Positions 1 to 5,436 of a stretch of DNA of 5,436 nucleotides are shown here, in pieces. The DNA comes from Euryarchaeota archaeon UBA39 (GTDB lineage Archaea > Thermoplasmatota > Poseidoniia > Poseidoniales > Thalassarchaeaceae). The stretch lies in the NCBI GenBank assembly GCA_002503045.1, contig DAQW01000015.1, positions 1 through 5,436 of the forward strand, read 5' to 3'. Position 1 is the first letter of the stretch. Each line of letters opens with the position of its first letter. The translations under genes were made by a program, and so were the position numbers. Below the pieces are notes generated by a model. That model did no database searches. It saw nothing but the letters and a program-made list of their open reading frames with translations, and was not told where the DNA came from.

Positions 1-720
1 TGGTTCAAATGACATTCGGCCTGCTAAAACACATACATTATGTCCATGTCGATATAAGAAATCAGCAATTTCCCAACCGGTTCTCCCTGTGGAACGATTA
101 GAAATTGTTCGAACATCATCTATCGGAGCTTCTGTTCCTCCAATCATTACTAAGACGTTTCGAGACTTTTCGTCATGGTTGATTACGTGAGATAAGCGCC
201 TAACAATATCTTCAGGACTAGGTTGCTTTCTACGGCCCTCTTCTGATTCAGAAATTAATATTGAACATCCTCTGGACTTGATTCGATTGAGAAGATCCAT
301 TGTTACAGGGTCATCAAACAAATCATCATGCATCGATGGGACAACAAGAATTGGGGTACCATTCCCAGTACCTGCTGCTAAGGCCATAGATAAAGGAGAA
401 TCCATAACACCATTCGCATGCTTGGAAAGTGTATTTCGAGTTGCTGGAGCGACTAAAATCGCATCAAATCCCTCCAATTGAGGCATCTCACCTGACCATT
501 CAACATCTACATTAGTTTGAGTTGCCCACCTTACTGCAAGTGGAGTAATCACCTTTGTCGCAGCATCTGTCATTATTACATGGATTTCTGCACCATGTCT
601 ACGAAGTTCTCTACCTAAGCGGACACTTTCGACGGCTGCAATCCCCCCAGTTATTCCTAGCAGTATCCTTTTTCCATCCAATGATGAGCCATGATTTACT
701 ACATCCACATCCCTTGGCAT
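1..720 (-). CDS. coaBC: Bifunctional phosphopantothenoylcysteine decarboxylase / phosphopantothenate-cysteine ligase CoaBC (Dfp), 3'-truncated by window edge
   Basis: This is the N-terminal 240 residues of CoaBC, which makes 4'-phosphopantetheine for coenzyme A in two cytosolic steps: CoaB joins cysteine to 4'-phosphopantothenate, then the FMN-dependent CoaC domain decarboxylates the product. CoaC spans roughly residues 17-176. It shows the flavin-binding GITGGIAA (22-29), the PATRNT version of the PASANT motif (92-97) and PSMH (128-131), the archaeal counterpart of bacterial PAMN. A linker SEEGRRKQPSPEDIV (159-173) is typical of archaeal members. CoaB starts near 187 with GGTEAPIDDVRTISN (194-208) and RSTGRTG (209-215), and continues off the left edge. 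Residue 81 is Gln where I expect the HFCD-family active-site His. The ATG at 718-720 is the first start after an in-frame stop at 751-753, and no Shine-Dalgarno is visible. The gene is divergent from the membrane zinc-ribbon gene. Identification is strong; the His substitution rests on alignment from memory. Confidence 0.93.
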   Translation of the reverse strand, partial: MPRDVDVVNHGSSLDGKRILLGITGGIAAVESVRLGRELRRHGAEIHVIMTDAATKVITPLAVRWATQTNVDVEWSGEMPQLEGFDAILVAPATRNTLSKHANGVMDSPLSMALAAGTGNGTPILVVPSMHDDLFDDPVTMDLLNRIKSRGCSILISESEEGRRKQPSPEDIVRRLSHVINHDEKSRNVLVMIGGTEAPIDDVRTISNRSTGRTGWEIADFLYRHGHNVCVLAGRMSFEP

Positions 721-795
721 GAATGTACGAGTAGGTCGTACCCCAATAGGTCATCGATGAAATAGGATGATGATGGAGAACCATTTCCGGACTTC
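721..795. promoter_or_regulatory. Divergent intergenic spacer with two palindromes (candidate promoter/operator region)
   Basis: This 75-bp spacer must carry the promoters of both coaBC (minus) and the membrane zinc-ribbon gene (plus). It holds a perfect inverted repeat GTACGA (725-730) / TCGTAC (736-741) with a 5-bp spacer, and a perfect 10-bp palindrome TCATCGATGA (751-760). The hexamer AATAGG occurs twice, 16 bp apart (745-750 and 761-766). Read on the minus strand, the first copy lies about 27 bp before the coaBC ATG, which would suit a weak TATA element of a leaderless transcript. No strong TATA box is present for either direction. The repeats are seen directly; any role in regulation is inference. 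Confidence 0.35.
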
Positions 796-1341
796 ATGGA
801 AGGATTATCGGGAGTGGAGCAAGGACTCAAACAATCGCACAAACATCAAGCGATTTTTCTTGTTCTAAATGGCCTAACTGCCGCTTGGATCATAGGCAGT
901 TTAGGAGATTTCCTCGTTGGCCCTGCATTTGCAATTGCAGGGATTCAAGCAATCTGTGCATTTCGATTTACTAGACGAGGCAGCATAATTGGAATTCGAG
1001 CGGGGCAAGTTGGATACCTTGTTTCATCTGTGATTTTAGGACTCATGGGATTCATTTGGGTAATGAATGGAATCATGTTGGATGCAATTTTGGTTTTTAT
1101 CCTAGGCGGATTGGGAATAGTTCGAATTCAAAGACTTGAGAACCCTGAATACAAAGAGTGGTATTCAGGTGGAGCCGCAGCATTGGCACATCTACGCTAT
1201 ACAACCGAAAATGAAGTATTGGCATCATGCCCATCTTGTGGAAGCCTACTAGGGATAGTATTGGAAAAATTAGAACCGACTGATAGATGCCCTCATTGCA
1301 ACAACGCTTTGGTGCCTTCAGCGGATTTAGAATCCGAGTGA
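796..1341 (+). CDS. Small four-pass membrane protein with C-terminal zinc ribbon, function unknown
   Basis: I do not recognise a characterised family for this 181-residue protein. Four hydrophobic segments are visible at about residues 18-35, 39-56, 69-90 and 94-110, with short loops. The Arg-rich loop RFTRRGSIIGIR (57-68) and the Arg at 110 suggest that both termini face the cytoplasm. A soluble tail follows, ending in a zinc ribbon: CPSC (145-148) and CPHC (165-168), 16 residues apart, suited to binding one zinc ion. Such tails often mediate protein or nucleic-acid contacts, but no partner can be named. The ATG at 796 is the first possible start after an in-frame stop at 763-765, and no Shine-Dalgarno lies at normal distance. 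The gene is divergent from coaBC and ends 3 bp before the convergent MamK-like gene. Codon structure, membrane segments and the intact ribbon make it a real gene. Confidence 0.85.
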   Translation: MEGLSGVEQGLKQSHKHQAIFLVLNGLTAAWIIGSLGDFLVGPAFAIAGIQAICAFRFTRRGSIIGIRAGQVGYLVSSVILGLMGFIWVMNGIMLDAILVFILGGLGIVRIQRLENPEYKEWYSGGAAALAHLRYTTENEVLASCPSCGSLLGIVLEKLEPTDRCPHCNNALVPSADLESE

Positions 1342-1344
1342 TTC

Positions 1345-2373
1345 TTAGCGAGATGCAAGAGTCAAAGAAGACCACATGTCAGTAGGTACTTCCATGGATA
1401 ATCTCAATCCACCAAGAGCTCCCAACATTACAGGGTCATCAACAACATGAACGGTACAATCTCCGATATCAGCAAGTTTGTCCTCAATCATGATATTTAG
1501 ACCAGTGATTCCAGAACCCCCGCCTGCTAAAATCATGTTACTTCTGAATTCATTATGGAACTCAGGATTACTTGATGCAACCAACTTCTTTACATTCGCG
1601 ACAATAGGGTCAACAATTGATTCACATGCAGTCTGAATGCAATCGGTAATATCCAATGCCATTGCCTTGCCTTCAATGCTGAAGTCTACAACAACAGGTT
1701 GATCGGGCATTGCAGTCCGTACAAACGAAAACTGTTGCTTCCAACGTCGAGCCATATCCTTGGTAATCTGGGCGCCAGAATATTTCTTCTGAACTGCTTC
1801 AATAAGTGCCTTATCGATATGGTCGCCAGCGAAACTTGTATGCATCTGGTCATCAGGACCAGGTATGGTTCCATAGACTCTAGCGATATCACAGGTCCCA
1901 GCACCAATATCGATAACAATGGTATGGCCAATCATATCCAATGCATAAGCGACAGCAAAGGGTTCAGAGATAATCATTGCAGCATTGACGCTACCAGATG
2001 CAGCATCAAAAATTGCTGTTTGATCAGTAAATGATGCTTCAGCAGGGGCACCAATTACTGCAACCACATTATCGTACTCTTCAGGATCCGCCAGTGAAAT
2101 GAGATGATTGATAAAATGAGCAATGAACTTCTTGTCTTCAGCGGTGTCCTTGATTACACCATGCTCCAATGGCCTGTAGAGGTTTAGAGCAAGACGGTTC
2201 TTCAGCGCCTCTTCTCCAAAAAGAACATCTTTGCCCAACATGTTCCTAGCAATGGGATCTTTTGGAGTCCCTACAACAGTGAGAACTTCTTCCTCATGTC
2301 CTGCGCTCGAAGTCAAAACGGAACGGAAAGTTCCGAGGTCTATTCCAATGTATAAGTCGTTGTCACCAGCCAT
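1345..2373 (-). CDS. MamK-like (MreB/ParM superfamily) actin-fold ATPase, probable filament-forming cytoskeletal protein
   Basis: This 342-residue protein carries all actin/Hsp70-fold ATPase motifs: phosphate-1 GIDLGTFRSVL (10-20), connect-1 ISEPFAVAYAL (135-145) with the likely catalytic Glu137, phosphate-2 IDIGAGTCDIA (154-164) with Asp162, AGDHID (182-187), the adenosine motif LAGGGSGITGL (282-292), and a final GALGGLRLS (318-326). Beyond the shared fold, several stretches match remembered MamK of Magnetospirillum rather than MreB: VVGTPKD (33-39), the DIARVYGTIPGPDDQ region (162-176), KQQFSFV (212-218) and MEVPTDMW (327-334). MamK forms cytoplasmic filaments that position magnetosomes; length also fits (about 350). 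No other magnetosome gene is in the window, so the cargo here is unknown. Lysine codons are 11 AAG to 4 AAA, against 3 to 10 in the nearby thiolase, which hints at high expression or a different history. A CATATA box lies about 38 bp upstream of the ATG. It could alternatively be called MreB-like; the superfamily assignment is near certain. Confidence 0.92.
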   Translation of the reverse strand: MAGDNDLYIGIDLGTFRSVLTSSAGHEEEVLTVVGTPKDPIARNMLGKDVLFGEEALKNRLALNLYRPLEHGVIKDTAEDKKFIAHFINHLISLADPEEYDNVVAVIGAPAEASFTDQTAIFDAASGSVNAAMIISEPFAVAYALDMIGHTIVIDIGAGTCDIARVYGTIPGPDDQMHTSFAGDHIDKALIEAVQKKYSGAQITKDMARRWKQQFSFVRTAMPDQPVVVDFSIEGKAMALDITDCIQTACESIVDPIVANVKKLVASSNPEFHNEFRSNMILAGGGSGITGLNIMIEDKLADIGDCTVHVVDDPVMLGALGGLRLSMEVPTDMWSSLTLASR

Positions 2374-2408
2374 GTCAATCCAGCCTGTGGCACGTGGTGT
2401 ATGATTCG

Positions 2409-2416
2409 GTATATGA
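2409..2416 (-). promoter_or_regulatory. Possible TATA box of the MamK-like gene
   Basis: On the minus strand the sequence reads TTCATATA, an archaeal TATA-like element centred about 39 bp before the ATG at 2373. With the usual TATA-to-start spacing of about 26-27 bp, transcription would begin near 2386 and give a leader of about a dozen bases. If real, the MamK-like gene has its own promoter rather than depending only on the upstream zinc-ribbon gene. The palindrome CACGTG (2391-2396) lies near the predicted start point. The placement is plausible but the element is short. Confidence 0.4.
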
Positions 2417-2426
2417 AGTCCACGAC

Positions 2427-2450
2427 AGAAACAAATTAAGAAAAATCAAG
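2427..2450 (-). terminator. T-rich tract after the double zinc-ribbon gene, possible archaeal terminator
   Basis: Directly after the TAA of the double zinc-ribbon gene, the minus strand reads as T-runs: TTTTT (2445-2441), then TTAATTTG and TTTC. Archaeal RNA polymerase commonly stops at oligo-T tracts without a hairpin, and none is seen here. The tract would end the thiolase/zinc-ribbon transcript before the MamK-like gene, although read-through is possible. Confidence 0.4.
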
Positions 2451-2451
2451 A

Positions 2452-3450
2452 TTAGACCCAATTTTGGCATGGTTCACACCACCATCCACCATGTTCAGGA
2501 TAGTAAGGAGTCATTCCGTGGCATGCTGGACATTCCTTGACAACACCTTCGCCAAATCTATTGATAATCAATTGCAAATGTTGTTCATCGGATATTCCCA
2601 AATTGGATCTCATAATCCACAACAATTCATCTTCTGAAGGGGTAATTACTCCATCATCCACTACCAATCCAAGCATTTCACGATAATCTTCAATTGTCAT
2701 CATTGCATCTACATCAATTACTCTTCCATCACGTTCCAACAACATATTTTTTCCACCTGGATCGTCAACGAATATTACAACGCTAGTTGACTGGATTGAA
2801 GAGTCACGTGGTTCAATTACAATCGAATCATCTGTGGATTCAGCATGAACTATAGTTGAACGGCGATTAATTATTGATGCAATATTTCGACATGTATCTG
2901 TAATCGTACGACCTACTCTCCAACCTCTATCATCTGTAGCATCCATTGAATAGAATTCTGTATCTCTACCTGGATACTCAACTCGAATCTCTTCACCTCC
3001 ATCAAAATCATTACCTAAAACAGAAATCACGGCCAACTCTGTAGCTACAATATTATCATCATCGTCAAAAGAAATCATTAGTGGTTTTCTTTCTTCTTCA
3101 GCAGCATTGAAATGGCCTGCCATCCCATCCATCCATCGATTCTGTAAACGACCGAGGGTAGCTTCTTGCTCCTTTGATATATCAGAATCTAAACCTAGAA
3201 CGCCTCTAAGACTACCGTTTTGTAATTCTTGTTTGAATTCATCCACTTTCTTAGACTCGTCATGAATACTTGTTCTAACTGGACCAGAAGATCTTGCATT
3301 AGGATCTGGCCACTCATATTGACATCGAACACATCGTAAATATCCAGTAATAGAAGACGGTTGAGCTTCACCTCCACATCTAGCACAATCTCCGTCCTCG
3401 TGAACTTCGAGATTCTTTTTCGCTTCGTCACGCCCGCCACGGTTGAACAT
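2452..3450 (-). CDS. Acidic protein with a zinc ribbon at each end, function unknown
   Basis: I do not recognise a named family. From the ATG at 3448-3450 the protein has 332 residues. The N-terminal zinc ribbon is CARC (22-25) and CVRC (40-43); the C-terminal one is CPAC (307-310) and CEPC (325-328). Between them lie a Lys/Glu-rich, probably helical part (about 65-125), an acidic stretch SFDDDD (127-132), a region rich in predicted beta-strand and Asp (about 135-240), and a helical module (about 251-300) with LVVDDGVITPSEDELL, the pattern DG-(I/V)-IT-x-(D/E)-E seen in many archaeal proteins of unknown role. There is no signal peptide or membrane segment, so it is probably cytoplasmic. An in-frame TTG at 3472-3474 would add eight residues; ATG is preferred since neither start has a Shine-Dalgarno. 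It starts 40 bp after the thiolase stop, suggesting co-transcription, and lies 78 bp upstream of the MamK-like gene. Function cannot be assigned. Confidence 0.82.
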   Translation of the reverse strand: MFNRGGRDEAKKNLEVHEDGDCARCGGEAQPSSITGYLRCVRCQYEWPDPNARSSGPVRTSIHDESKKVDEFKQELQNGSLRGVLGLDSDISKEQEATLGRLQNRWMDGMAGHFNAAEEERKPLMISFDDDDNIVATELAVISVLGNDFDGGEEIRVEYPGRDTEFYSMDATDDRGWRVGRTITDTCRNIASIINRRSTIVHAESTDDSIVIEPRDSSIQSTSVVIFVDDPGGKNMLLERDGRVIDVDAMMTIEDYREMLGLVVDDGVITPSEDELLWIMRSNLGISDEQHLQLIINRFGEGVVKECPACHGMTPYYPEHGGWWCEPCQNWV

Positions 3451-3490
3451 GGCACTCGACAGGACGCTGGTCAAATAGGGGTTGCGACTG

Positions 3491-4633
3491 TCAAACTCTC
3501 TCTATAACGGTAGCAATGCCCATCCCGCCACCGATACACATTGTAGCAAGGCCGAAGCGGCCACTGGTTCTTTGCAATAAACTAGCAGTCTTTCCAACAA
3601 TCCTCGCTCCAGAAGCCCCCAAAGGGTGACCTATTGCAATCGCGCCACCATCGATATTGATTTTTTCCATAGGTAGGTTTAATTCATCTATACATGCAAG
3701 TGATTGGCTAGAAAATGCTTCATTCAATTCAATAATATCCAAATCATCTACTGTAAGTCCAGCCCTTTCCAATGCTAGTTTCGTTGAGGGGATAGGCCCG
3801 AGTCCCATTTCATCAGGATGTACTCCAGAGACTCCTGCAGATACTATTCTTGCCATTGGAGATAAATCATGTTCATCTACAGCTTTTTGCGATGCGATTA
3901 AGCAAAATGATGCCCCATCAGTAAGAGGTGAACTAGTTGCAGCAGTTACAACACCATCTTCGATAAATGCGGGCTTTAATCCAGCCATTGATTCCAAAGA
4001 TGATTCTCTCATGCAACCATCATGTTCATGGCTTATTTCCTCCTTATTCATTGGTGATATAATCGATTCTACTTCTTCCATAAAATAGCCTTTGGATTTA
4101 GCAATTAGTGCTTTTTTATGACTATGTAAAGCGAATTCTTCTTGCCTTTTCCGAGATATATTATATCTTGAAGCAACATTTTCAGCAGTAATACCCATTG
4201 AGATATAGGCATCAGGCATTAATTCTTCAAGATGTGGCGATGGAGATCTATTGAACCCACCACGTTGAATTCGACTCATTGATTCAACACCACCGCAAAG
4301 GAACAGATCCCCCCATTCTCGTGCAATCATTCCAGCAGCGGTGTGCATGACTTGCATTGAAGAGCCACAAAGGCGATTGGTGGTCATACCAGGGAGATTA
4401 GGGGGGCCGTTTAGGTAGTGTGTTACAATCCTACCAATGTTCAAACCCTGTTCTCCCTCGGGATACGCACATCCGATCAACACATCATCTAATTCCGAGG
4501 GATTAATGTCCAATCTTTGAATCAATGATTTTGCGATTTGGCCCGCCATATCATCCGGCCTAATATCTTTCAAATAACCTCGATGAGCGCGTGTGAAAGG
4601 TGAACGGACATAGCCACAGATATACGCGTCCAT
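3491..4633 (-). CDS. fadA: FadA-type 3-ketoacyl-CoA thiolase (acetyl-CoA acyltransferase)
   Basis: The protein is a thiolase-fold enzyme that cleaves 3-ketoacyl-CoA with CoA to acetyl-CoA and a shortened acyl-CoA, the last step of beta-oxidation; the reverse condensation is also possible. From the ATG at 4631-4633 it has 380 residues, close to the usual 385-395. Active-site elements are intact: nucleophile Cys89 in TTNRLCGSSMQ (84-94), NEAF (304-307), His336 in GHPLGASGAR (335-344) and Cys366 in MCIGGGMG (365-372). The NRLCGSSMQ form and the FGLATMCIG ending resemble bacterial FadA more than acetoacetyl-CoA thiolases or archaeal SCP2-like thiolases. The frame stays open to 4792, but those 53 extra codons do not look like thiolase, whose N-terminus normally begins as here (MDAYICGYVRSPF), and they overlap the start of kptA. 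The partner FadB-like enzyme is not in the window. Substrate chain length cannot be read from sequence. Confidence 0.92.
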   Translation of the reverse strand: MDAYICGYVRSPFTRAHRGYLKDIRPDDMAGQIAKSLIQRLDINPSELDDVLIGCAYPEGEQGLNIGRIVTHYLNGPPNLPGMTTNRLCGSSMQVMHTAAGMIAREWGDLFLCGGVESMSRIQRGGFNRSPSPHLEELMPDAYISMGITAENVASRYNISRKRQEEFALHSHKKALIAKSKGYFMEEVESIISPMNKEEISHEHDGCMRESSLESMAGLKPAFIEDGVVTAATSSPLTDGASFCLIASQKAVDEHDLSPMARIVSAGVSGVHPDEMGLGPIPSTKLALERAGLTVDDLDIIELNEAFSSQSLACIDELNLPMEKINIDGGAIAIGHPLGASGARIVGKTASLLQRTSGRFGLATMCIGGGMGIATVIERV

Positions 4634-4734
4634 GTAATCTCGTACGGCCGATAATGCATGAATGTGCCGAGAAATTTCACTCAAACTACCCAATCGCCTT
4701 ATGAACGGCCGGATATTCGAAGAGTTTGATAGCA
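4634..4734. promoter_or_regulatory. Divergent thiolase/kptA spacer with paired ACGGCCG repeats
   Basis: This 101-bp spacer must hold promoters for the thiolase (minus) and kptA (plus). The heptamer ACGGCCG occurs twice in the same orientation, at 4644-4650 and 4705-4711, each containing the palindrome CGGCCG and each followed by an AT-rich stretch (ATAAT, GATATT). The copies are 61 bp apart, close to a whole number of helical turns. TTATGAA at 4699-4705 is a weak TATA candidate for kptA with a very short leader; no convincing TATA box is seen for the thiolase. The repeats are observed; operator function is inference. Confidence 0.35.
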
Positions 4735-5436
4735 ATGATACGCGAATGTAATCTACATGGATATTTCTCCGATGATCAACTGTGCCCCGCATGTAATTCA
4801 GAAGGTAAATTCATCATGCGAACTGGCGAAAGAGAGACAATTGGAAGACGTTTGGCGAGAGTTTGTCGGCACGATCCAGGTAGATATAATCTAGAGATGG
4901 ATTTGAACGGATGGGTAGACATTAGAGAATTAGTAGATGCCCTAAGGGAAAAGGAAAGTCGACGATTCGGAAGATGGTTGCGACCTCATCATGTAAAGGC
5001 AGTTGTAGAATGTGATGCTAAGGGTAGATACGAAGTTAGAGGAAATACAGTTCGTGCAACTTATGGACATACTGTAGAAATAGAATTGGATTTACCAACT
5101 GATGATATCCCATCGGCTTTATTCTATCCTTGCTCTACAGAGGATTTGGAAATAATCATGGATATTGGAATCCTACCCGGAAATAGAAGTCACGTACATC
5201 TTTCACGAACTGTTGCCAAGGCCGCTGAAGCAGGTAGACTAGGGGGACAACAATTGAAGCGTCCAGTTATTCTAGAAATTGATACAGCTCAAATGACTGC
5301 AACAGGAGACACAGTATGGAAGGCAGGAACTGCAGTATATCTTGCAGAAAAGGTTGAACCACAGTTTCTAGATCGTGTTGAAGAAGAGGATGGTCGCTTA
5401 GCACCACTAATCGAAAAATGGGAAGAAGAAGAAGAA
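4735..5436 (+). CDS. kptA: RNA 2'-phosphotransferase KptA/Tpt1 with N-terminal zinc-binding extension, 3'-truncated by window edge
   Basis: KptA/Tpt1 removes a 2'-phosphate from RNA using NAD+, forming ADP-ribose 1'',2''-cyclic phosphate. In eukaryotes it finishes tRNA splicing; in archaea, whose ligation leaves no 2'-phosphate, the natural substrate is unclear. The 234 visible residues show RHDP (45-48), a winged-helix-like N-lobe with GWVDIRELVDAL (59-70) and KGRYEV (96-101), RATYGH (107-112), and HVHLS (153-157) preceded by Arg151. The four residues of the Tpt1 catalytic set (Arg, His, Arg, Arg) correspond to Arg45, His46, Arg107 and Arg151. The usual LYHGT motif is FYPCST here (130-135). 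The ATG at 4735 gives an N-terminal extension with Cys5, His8, Cys17 and Cys20 (CNLHGYF, CPAC), the zinc-binding leader I know from archaeal KptA; a start at 4816 would remove it. The frame runs off the right edge in a Glu-rich tail, probably close to the C-terminus. Confidence 0.9.
   Translation, partial: MIRECNLHGYFSDDQLCPACNSEGKFIMRTGERETIGRRLARVCRHDPGRYNLEMDLNGWVDIRELVDALREKESRRFGRWLRPHHVKAVVECDAKGRYEVRGNTVRATYGHTVEIELDLPTDDIPSALFYPCSTEDLEIIMDIGILPGNRSHVHLSRTVAKAAEAGRLGGQQLKRPVILEIDTAQMTATGDTVWKAGTAVYLAEKVEPQFLDRVEEEDGRLAPLIEKWEEEEE

Noticed and set aside
278..481. 67-codon open frame on the plus strand
   Set aside because: It lies antisense within coaBC, has no recognisable domain, and its coverage is explained by the real gene.
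1097..1375. 92-codon minus-strand open frame
   Set aside because: It is opposite the membrane zinc-ribbon gene, and its only striking feature is leucine/isoleucine-rich sequence mirrored from the membrane segments.
1686..2034. Two open frames overlapping the MamK-like gene in other frames (minus 1686-1931, plus 1699-2034)
   Set aside because: Both lie entirely within a gene with strong protein motifs and show no domain of their own.
1345..2373. Evidence of a magnetosome island
   Set aside because: None of the neighbouring genes resembles mamA, B, E, M, O, P or Q; only the actin is related, so magnetotaxis cannot be claimed.
3195..3455. 86-codon minus-strand open frame overlapping the start of the double zinc-ribbon gene
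   Set aside because: The other frame encodes a clean CxxC...CxxC ribbon; this one has no motif, so it is a shadow.
3657..4088. 143-codon plus-strand open frame
   Set aside because: It is antisense to the catalytic part of the thiolase and Ser/Ile-rich, as expected for the complement of that codon usage.
725..4645. Hexamer TCGTAC shared by both divergent spacers as a common operator
   Set aside because: The same hexamer also occurs inside coding sequence (near 2072 and 2906), so it is not specific to promoters.
4634..4792. N-terminal extension of 53 codons on the thiolase
   Set aside because: The thiolase family starts at the equivalent of the ATG at 4633. The extension has no family resemblance and overlaps the KptA zinc-binding leader on the other strand.

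Overview
The window looks like chromosomal DNA of an uncultured euryarchaeal-type archaeon, most plausibly a marine Thermoplasmatota lineage such as Poseidoniales (Marine Group II). This is inferred from three things: the archaeal form of fused CoaBC (PSMH in place of the bacterial PAMN motif), an archaeal-type KptA with an N-terminal zinc-binding extension, and short spacers without Shine-Dalgarno sequences. It could not be checked against a database. The DNA is moderately AT-rich, gene-dense, and shows no tRNA, rRNA, CRISPR array or insertion sequence.

Layout. Positions 1-720 (minus strand) hold the N-terminal 240 residues of CoaBC (coenzyme A synthesis), cut by the left edge. A 75-bp divergent spacer with two small palindromes follows. 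Positions 796-1341 (plus) encode a small protein with four predicted membrane segments and a C-terminal zinc ribbon. It converges, with a 3-bp gap, on 1345-2373 (minus), an actin-fold ATPase whose nearest relative, as far as I can tell by eye, is MamK, the magnetosome-positioning actin. Next on the minus strand are an unrecognised acidic protein with a zinc ribbon at each end (2452-3450) and a FadA-type 3-ketoacyl-CoA thiolase (3491-4633). A 101-bp divergent spacer separates the thiolase from the plus-strand kptA (4735 to the right edge), an RNA 2'-phosphotransferase.

How they may work together. The thiolase and the double zinc-ribbon gene are 40 bp apart and probably co-transcribed. The MamK-like gene is 78 bp further on and has its own possible TATA box, so it may form a separate or overlapping unit. 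CoaBC (CoA supply) and the thiolase (CoA-dependent beta-oxidation) touch the same cofactor, but nothing in the sequence links them. The most noteworthy items are the MamK-like archaeal actin with its undescribed zinc-ribbon neighbours, a CoaBC that seems to lack the usual active-site His of its decarboxylase half, and a KptA in which the usual HGT motif is replaced by PCST.
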